13,151 nt of DNA. It comes from Cephalothrix spiralis. Taxonomy: Eukaryota > Nemertea > Palaeonemertea > Archinemertea > Cephalotrichidae. The notes beneath the pieces are model-generated. The model had not been told where the DNA came from. It was given only the letters and a program-made list of their open reading frames with translations, and did not search any database. Made by a program: the position numbers and the translations under genes. The stretch covers positions 1-13,151 of the forward strand of contig JAUCNG010164425.1 of NCBI GenBank assembly GCA_032353305.1, read 5' to 3'. This document shows, in pieces, positions 7,310 to 13,151 of the stretch; the stretch's first letter is position 1, and each line of letters begins with the position of its first letter.

Positions 7310-9936
7310 AAAAATATCTCATATGGTCGGTAGCTAAAAAAACTTAAAAGTGGAATGTCAGATAGATTCCCTCTAAGTTTGGCGTTTCATCTTTCATACT
7401 CCATACCCCTGACTATAGAATTCAAAATAATTGATTGACTACATGTAAGTAGCGTTACATTGGTTACAACAATGAACCGTTGAAAAACTTTTCAAATTTG
7501 CCGCTTGAGTCATGTGATGGCATTTTATATTTGAATTAACAGCGGGAATGGGGAAGGGAATTAGACATCCGTAAAGGTTTTGACCTGGTTAGTAATGCAC
7601 CCTCGGTACAGAGGGATTATATTTGAGATTCTACCTTGAAGAAAACATTAATTGCCCAAGCACCAAAGTTGGCCTCAGCTCCGACCACTTATAAATTTTC
7701 GGATAAAAATGGCAAAATATATTAATATTAAAACTTTAGTAAGCCACTTAAATAAAACATTAATAGCCTATGACGCCCTCAACTAAATGTTCTTATACCA
7801 GAAACCACTTTTTTAAACGTTAACCTTTATTTAATCTGGTTTACTCTGCTCATAAAGGAGTGACATCATATGCGAGAAAACCCTTCAGAATCGTTTACAA
7901 ATCGTACCAGAAAATCGAAGAAAATAAATTTTTTAAAGACTTTTTTTCTCATTGAAAACAAGACTTGTTTGGAGAGGAAAAGTGTACTAAATGAAATTGT
8001 GGTATGCTATAATTATGACGCATTAAATTAAAACTTTCTTTATTCTCATATTTTCCTCCAGGCGAAAAGTAAGTACTTTCTCTAGAAATATACTCGAATT
8101 ACATCTTCGCTTTTCCTTAGCCAGATATTTCTTCAACGACTATAATTGGCAGAAGAATACATCCAACAGCCGCCATTAGGGACACATAACTCAATTGGGA
8201 GAAACAAATACGATATTGGAATGATTTCAAGGCAAGCTTCTAGTTATACGTATGACAGTACTGGTCAGCTCATAAAGGTCCCTGCGGCAAAACATGAGAT
8301 CAAAGAATGATTTGTATCTGTAATATAAAAAGGAAATAAACCAAAGGACTTCCATAGAACTGGTTCAACACGTCAACTGCAGATAAGTATTACCCTACAG
8401 ACCATGCAGTCAGAGAATTATTTCTTTGCACTGCAAGTCGTTAAATTCGATTTTGAAAAACATGCAACTTCCACTTTCGTTTTTAAACGCATGCGCAATC
8501 AATGCTGTACGATTGTGTTTACTACTTTTGATTTTATTTTCATCAAATTTGATCCCACCGCTGCACTGCCACCATTTGAGAGCGAAATAGATTTACAGGT
8601 GTACGAATTGGGTTCATGAACTTAAGATGTCAATAATTAATAGATTTCTCCAATCCAAAGAGATTTCCAAGGTCTCTTATTGACAATCATTTCTCCCAAT
8701 CTTACTTAATTCATCTCTGATTACGTACCATAACTACTGGTACAGAATCAAGAATCATTAACAGCATATGACAAAGTCACCCAATAGCACTTCTCGTCAA
8801 AGAGTCCCTTTTTCGCAGGGGGTAAAGCGAAATAAGTGGGAGAAAGTGAGCATTTGCGTGGCAGAGGACATTAAATAAGAAACCCTATCAAGAACACAAA
8901 CACATAATAACACAAAATAATAAATAAAGAATAGAATACATGACAGAGAGTAATAGAAATACGCAGCTATAGTCATAAAAATATGAATAAATTTATCTTG
9001 GTTATATCCGTACGAAAGGAATGAGCGAACACTGCAGCAACCTCTATGTCACACTTTCAAAGATTTAAATGTACTATCTAATACTATAGTATGGTCAACG
9101 ATACTATAATATTCCGTATTCATAAATTTAAATGATGTCCTGAAATTTCATTGACCGTTTAGACCTGTTTTCGCACATACATAAAGGGCGATCTAAAAGT
9201 CAAATATTTTATTGAAATAGATTCCAAAGTTGTTCAATTCTTATGGAATATCATTGTTAATATTATACTCATATTGAATGATTAATAGTGTGCTTTAGAG
9301 CTGTTTAGAGATATATCGCATGATGAATTCGACCGAAGGTCAATGGTGAGTGATATCAAACGAAGACGGAATCTGAGTAGGACTACTGGTCACTGAGATA
9401 TTGAAATAGTTTATGGCGTGCCTATTCTATTTCCTGCAATATGGCAGCACGTTTTAGTTCGGCAAAAATAACATACGGTACATTTTATGAATGACAGCAC
9501 ATATGTCGCATTGCAAAGGCTCTACGGAACTTGCACATGTTAAGAGGGCAAAAATACTCAATGAACAAAACAATATACCCATTCAAGACATGTCTAGCCA
9601 CCATTAATGACTCAAGTCACTTAGTCACTAGCGAGTGTCATTTTTAGACATATTCAGCCAGAGATATAGTGTAAAAAATAACATTAAACAAAAGCATTTG
9701 ATAGTAACAAAGCGCCAAGTCCCCAATACAGATAACAGATAGAGAAGAATTGCATAATTCATAGACAGATTTCAGCAGAATCAGAGAGGAATGGAAATAT
9801 TAATCGGATAATGATTCCTATATTCAGCGTACTAGAAGATGGTACTTAATCTAATGAGTTTTAATGTAGTCTGTAGATTCGTGGCCACTCAAGGGTATTT
9901 GAAATGGATCTCCATCTGACCAAAAACATGATCCCG
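7310..9936. other. long intronic stretch with no supported gene
   Basis: No known exon, transposon protein or RNA gene was recognised on either strand in this 2.6 kb. Small items seen are a strong plus-strand acceptor followed seven bases later by a consensus donor (8062-8068), a 71-codon plus frame (8404-8619) without homology, an A-rich run (8880-8940) and a 12-base palindrome, atactatagtat (9081-9092). Confidence 0.5.
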
Positions 9937-10136
9937 TAGAATAAGTACCGTATATCATAGCGCCGTTTAGTTGTACTAAACGCATCAACTGCACTGCAGC
10001 AGCGCTGCAGCAGTAGCTGGTGCCTGTTTAAACACTATAAAATTTTATACTTACATTTTAAGCCTTTAAACAGGCACCAGCTACTTGATGTGTTTGGTAC
10101 TACTAAACGGCGATTTGGTATGCGGTACGTATTCTA
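9937..10136. mobile_element. 200-bp foldback MITE with CTGCAG-rich insert in one arm
   Basis: The inner arms gtagctggtgcctgtttaaa (10013-10032) and its exact complement (10065-10084) pair 20 of 20 around a 32-base loop. The outer arms 9937-9988 and 10085-10136 pair at 44 of 52 positions. The left arm has an extra 24 bp (9989-10012) that the right arm lacks. This insert is made of ctgcagcag-type sequence and contains the palindrome GCAGCGCTGC. Both ends are TA followed by GAATA(A/C)GTACCG, fitting a mariner-type TA target. Weak complementarity goes further out: catctgaccaa (9913-9923) pairs with ttggtcagatg near 10193-10203. Confidence 0.9.
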
Positions 10137-10205
10137 AGGGGATGTTACTTGAACAAAGAAACATTGGAAATATTTACTTCATAATACAAATCTTGGTCAG
10201 ATGAA

Positions 10206-11062
10206 TACCACATTTTACACGCAAAGCTCTCTCAGAGAAACACAGAGTTCAAAAGCACCAACTGAAAGCTCATTATATATCTTAATGCATTAAGCCCTAA
10301 AAAGTCTATTGGGCCCATAAATATATAAGGTAGTATTTTTATCTATTGGTAATACATTTTTATAGCCTTAACCCTTATAAACCCAACCGTTACCGATATA
10401 TAATACTAAATTCACAATTTAGTTTACAAATGTTGGATCTGAATATCTCAGCAAGTGATGCAAATGTATTGCTCACAAATATGACTTTATTCTATAAGTA
10501 CCCGCTGTTACGTTCCGAACTTCCGATTCGCGCATGCGCAGAGCAAACTCCGACTGTTCATGCGCAGAAATAGAATAGGTCCAAACAGATTTTGCCTTTT
10601 CTCTCCATTTATCAAAGTATTGGCCTTCATTCAGAGAATGCTATTTGAATCTTAAATTTGCTTTTAGGGAGAGGAACACCGTGTGAACACTACACAAACA
10701 TTACAGCAATGTTAAACCAGTGTAAGCCCTCCGCTTCCGACAACCCAACACATAAATCAAATATGCTCAAGCATCCCGTAATATATCACAGAGAATAACT
10801 GCTCTGTTAAAGGCCATGACAAGCATACAACATGTAATTAACTGAATAAATATTCCAGTACCGCCAATCTAGACTGCGATTTGGGACTGTAATTAGATAT
10901 GGAGCGCAGGGTATGCTATACATTTTGATAAGTATGCCATCATAATGACAGTATTTCTATGCATATTTATGATTTCAAGAAACAACATGGGGAATACGTA
11001 TGGGCATTATACAAAATTGTGCAACCTGATAATTTCAAAACAAGACTGATAGTGATGATCTG
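10206..11062. other. intronic stretch with no supported gene
   Basis: No gene was recognised. A 75-codon plus-strand frame (10346-10573) has no homology and runs through the catgcgcaga repeat listed separately, so it is not called. Confidence 0.5.
10518..10568. promoter_or_regulatory. NRF-1-like site within a short diverged direct repeat
   Basis: Bases 10529-10540 read CGCGCATGCGCA, a full match to the palindromic NRF-1 consensus YGCGCAYGCGCR. A second, partial copy, tcatgcgcaga, follows 27 bp later. Both sit in a repeated block, aact(t)ccga...catgcgcaga. NRF-1 (ewg in insects) usually acts at promoters, but no transcript start is evident here. A regulatory role is therefore only possible. 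Confidence 0.35.
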
Positions 11063-11496
11063 TAGTGTGTCCCAATATTATGGAAAACAGTCAGATGACG
11101 TCATATTGTGACTTAATTATGATATTTCAATAATTGCAAAAATACGCAAAATCAATTTGGGAGAGCTCTACGATGATTCTCCCGAAAAAAATCTGGTTTC
11201 ATTTTCCCAAGTCTAAATATCATTAATCCTGATTAATCCCATACTAAATGAGAGAATGCTATTTTCAATCACTCATGAGAGATTGGAGTGATTTTCAATC
11301 ACTCCAAAAGTTATCAGGGGAACTGGAACTTAGTTTTGGTCCTTTAAGGAAATTTATGTATCTCAATTTATTTTATTTGAAAGATAAGATCATGTTCTCG
11401 CTAGTTATCATAAGCAGCGATATGTTCAATTCATAATTAAGTCACAAATGTCTCACAATTTATGACTTCATCTGGCTGTTATTGGGACACCCTGTA
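11063..11496. mobile_element. mariner-type MITE with TA target and GTGTCCCAATA ends
   Basis: Terminal inverted repeats of about 50-55 bp enclose a 430-bp element. The left end (from 11065) reads gtgtgtcccaata, then cagtcagatgacgtcat and gtgacttaattatga. The right end has the same blocks inverted and ends gggacaccctg at 11494. TA lies outside both ends (11063-11064 and 11495-11496). The complete right terminus, CAGGGTGTCCC, is of a kind common in invertebrate TA-targeting elements; the left end has lost about two bases. A central frame of 62 codons is not a transposase. The left arm contains a perfect CRE-like octamer, TGACGTCA (11096-11103). Confidence 0.88.
11285..11305. repeat. perfect hairpin inside the MITE
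   Basis: The sequence ggagtgatt-ttc-aatcactcc forms a nine-pair stem with a three-base loop. The right half, tttcaatcactc, also occurs as a direct repeat just upstream (about 11262-11273). Confidence 0.85.
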
Positions 11497-12003
11497 TATA
11501 ACTAGCAAGATTATTTATAAAATGTCGAACTCTTGTTCCGCAACATTGGTTTCTGGAGAGTGAATTTCAAAATTTCGTTATATTATTGTTTGTACTTTAA
11601 ATGAATACTTTAAATTCTCATTTTTAAAATATCTCATTAGATGAGAAGCAGAATTAACTTTTACATTTCCATTTGACAATGTGTCGTTTTTAACGTTTTC
11701 ATCCTATAAAGCTGGGAAGAAGTATCGACTTAAACACGTAAATCAAGATTGATTAAATCAGGATGAGCACTTAAGCTTAATAATAACACGCGTGACATTT
11801 ACATTTGCCCAGAATAAACCCCCTATAATCTAATAAAACTTCTATGAACTAAAAAATGTAAAAAGACATAACTTTACACTCCAGAAGAGAACGAGAAGAG
11901 CTTTGGGAGTGCAAGTATTTTTAAAGAGAAATATAAACCAAAGTCGATTTATATGTGAAGACTAAAGGAATGTAACCAGATGCTCTAGATCTATGTATTC
12001 CAG
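11497..12003. other. intronic stretch with no supported gene
   Basis: This is AT-rich sequence. A near repeat, actttaaatgaa/actttaaattc (about 11595-11617), and the small inverted repeat atctcattagatgag (about 11629-11643) were noticed. Nothing resembling an exon was seen. Confidence 0.5.
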
Positions 12004-12291
12004 CGTTAACATCGTCCGATAAAATCGCAGTTTTTTCGCATTCTCCCCTAGATATCTCCGGAAGTACATCACTTTTTTCAGATCTGAGAAATAGACTATA
12101 AACTAGAATAGTCTTTAATAAACGCGCGTGTAGCGAGCAGAAAAATCGTTAACATCGTCCGAAATTTTTCGGACGATGTTAACGTTTTTGAGCTTTCTAC
12201 AGCACTGTGATTACAAGTCGCACGGCGTTTTACTCATACCTTTTCATCGTCAACTAATCTAGTTTACAGTCTATTTCTCAGATCTGAGAAA
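12004..12291. mobile_element. nested palindrome and foldback with TTAA motifs
   Basis: A 38-base perfect palindrome (12147-12184) consists of cgttaacatcgtccgaaa, tt and the exact complement. The same word, cgttaacatcgtccga, also stands alone in direct orientation at 12004-12019. A longer inverted repeat surrounds the palindrome: 12079-12107 (cagatctgagaaatagacta onward) pairs with 12258-12286 at 28 of 29 positions, and 12274-12291 is itself an 18-base palindrome. TTAA sits next to each CATCGTCC copy (12006, 12149, 12179), which would fit piggyBac-like ends inserted into or next to one another. The structure is seen; the transposon reading is inferred. Confidence 0.7.
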
Positions 12292-12383
12292 ATATTCGAT
12301 TCCCTGACGTCGAAAATCACTATTTACATCCATAAGTATAAAATACCGTTTTTAGGCGCGCGTCTCAGAAAATGGCCGTTTAT

Positions 12384-12520
12384 GATTAGGCTATGGCAAA
12401 TATGAGAAATGGCCCTCCGCTGCCAATTTTAGGTGCGAGTCCAGTTTTTGGTGCCAACAAACCTCAATGACCTATATATTTTACGAAAATGAAGTACAAC
12501 TTGACTCATTTTTTAAACAC
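12384..12520. repeat. third copy of the 1990-2550 foldback arm
   Basis: In plus orientation this segment matches the right arm 2375-2530, and the complement of the left arm 1990-2168, in order: ctatggcaaatatgag, aatggc, ctgcca, a(g)gtgc, ttttggtgcc or ttttggcacc, tatattttacgaaaat, gaagtacaacttgac and cattttttaaac. The inverted partner arm was not found nearby, so this looks like a solo or truncated member. Confidence 0.75.
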
Positions 12521-13151
12521 CCCCATAAAGGTCGCAAGTATTTCCGCTTTTTATTTAAGGCCCCACTTATCTGCTCGTCCAGGAATTGATTGAATGTTTG
12601 ACAGGAAGCCTCGACTTATCTACCAACAGACAAAATCCGGCTCAGGAACGACCCTCAAGACACGAGTTTATACGAAATACGAAATACGAAATACGAAATA
12701 TTTATTACTCATAGAACCCCTCTTAGGGTTATCAGAGGTATTGCAACAAGCGATGCGCGTGCACTCAAATAGGCGTATGTATTGCCCGAACCGGCTTAGA
12801 TACGGCCCCTTGTCCCAAGTAGTTTTAGTTTATTAGTTACTTTATCAATCAGTGGGCTTTACCCCCAGGGACGAGAGATGTGTCTGAGCCGGGATCCGTG
12901 CCTGAGATGGCCGTGCCTCAGCAGGACTTTGTCTGCGTATATACTGTTGGAAATCTCAGCCCAAACTTCATAGAAAATTTCTTGATAAGCATTCGATTGC
13001 TAACATGCAGTATTAACGCATTGTTAAAATCATGGAACATGTTTAAGATAGATCATAGAAATAGCAACATCAGGGAAAGCGTACAACAAAACCTAGAGGC
13101 TTTGACACCTACATACATTTGTACAAATGATACACCGAATTTAACTTATAT
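12521..13151. other. window end, no supported gene, locally GC-richer
   Basis: The segment 12720-12930 is somewhat GC-richer than its surroundings. It contains a 15-bp-spaced direct repeat, ccgtgcctgag/ccgtgcctcag (12896 and 12911), whose gcctgag/cctcaggc-like halves can also pair. An 80-codon plus frame (12594-12836) has no recognised homology and spans a microsatellite. The segment could be an old repeat fragment. Confidence 0.45.
12671..12700. repeat. heptamer microsatellite (TACGAAA)4
   Basis: Four exact head-to-tail copies of TACGAAA are followed by two bases of a fifth. No mismatch is seen, so it is young or recently expanded. Confidence 0.97.

Larger units (their letters stand above)
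4945..13151 (-). other. synapsin intron, 5' of the exon (partial)
   Basis: No upstream synapsin block (VEQAEF..., ...NGxKVV) was recognised on the minus strand between 4945 and the window end. The whole stretch is therefore read as one intron of at least 8.2 kb. It holds several MITE-like inverted repeats, and no other gene was recognised on either strand. Confidence 0.55.

Noticed and set aside
8749-8830. Minus-strand frame reading GLFDEKCYWVTLSYAV before a stop
   Set aside because: It looked exon-like at first, but there is no acceptor at a useful place, no family match and a stop soon after.
9320-9351. Short plus-strand ATG frame (MMNSTEGQ) ending at a gtgagt donor
   Set aside because: It has only 26 bases and resembles an opsin N-terminus by chance. 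No promoter or following exon was found.
1-13151. TIMP gene nested in a synapsin intron, as in flies and vertebrates
   Set aside because: Searched by eye on both strands for the cysteine-rich N-terminal TIMP motif and not found. It may lie in another intron outside the window.

Overview
The window looks like intronic DNA of an AT-rich invertebrate animal genome. It has no bacterial-type gene density and no long open frames. Only one protein-coding segment can be supported. It is a 151-bp internal exon on the minus strand (4794-4944) with consensus splice sites on both sides. Its 50 complete codons read as part of domain C of synapsin, the synaptic-vesicle phosphoprotein found across animals. 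The residues after the RQH motif (RDANEDW...) resemble protostome synapsins, as I remember them, more than vertebrate ones. The species cannot be named from this window.

On this reading everything else is intron: 1-4793 lies in the intron 3' of the exon and 4945-13151 in the intron 5' of it. Both introns are filled with short non-autonomous DNA transposons, foldback (inverted-repeat) elements and tandem repeats. From left to right these are: a foldback element that runs into three tandem units sharing its terminal motif (134-1225); a second foldback (about 1990-2550) whose arms have a third diverged copy at 12384-12520; a satellite-like array with a period near 320 bp (3035-4040); a piggyBac-like MITE with TTAA ends (4099-4602); the synapsin exon; short tandem duplications (5266-5324 and 5507-5620); a 129-bp hairpin MITE (5813-5941); a long, well-preserved foldback with a CTGCAG-rich insert in one arm (9937-10136); a TA-flanked mariner-type MITE (11063-11496); and a nested palindrome/foldback with TTAA motifs (12004-12291). 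The last 600 bp carry a heptamer microsatellite and a somewhat GC-richer stretch.

There is no sign of a multi-gene system, defence locus, RNA gene or CRISPR array. The main biological interest is the unusual density of self-complementary sequence in the introns of a neuronal gene. This suggests, but does not show, extensive double-stranded structure in the pre-mRNA, with possible effects on RNA editing or back-splicing. The nested TIMP gene found in synapsin introns of flies and vertebrates was looked for and not seen.
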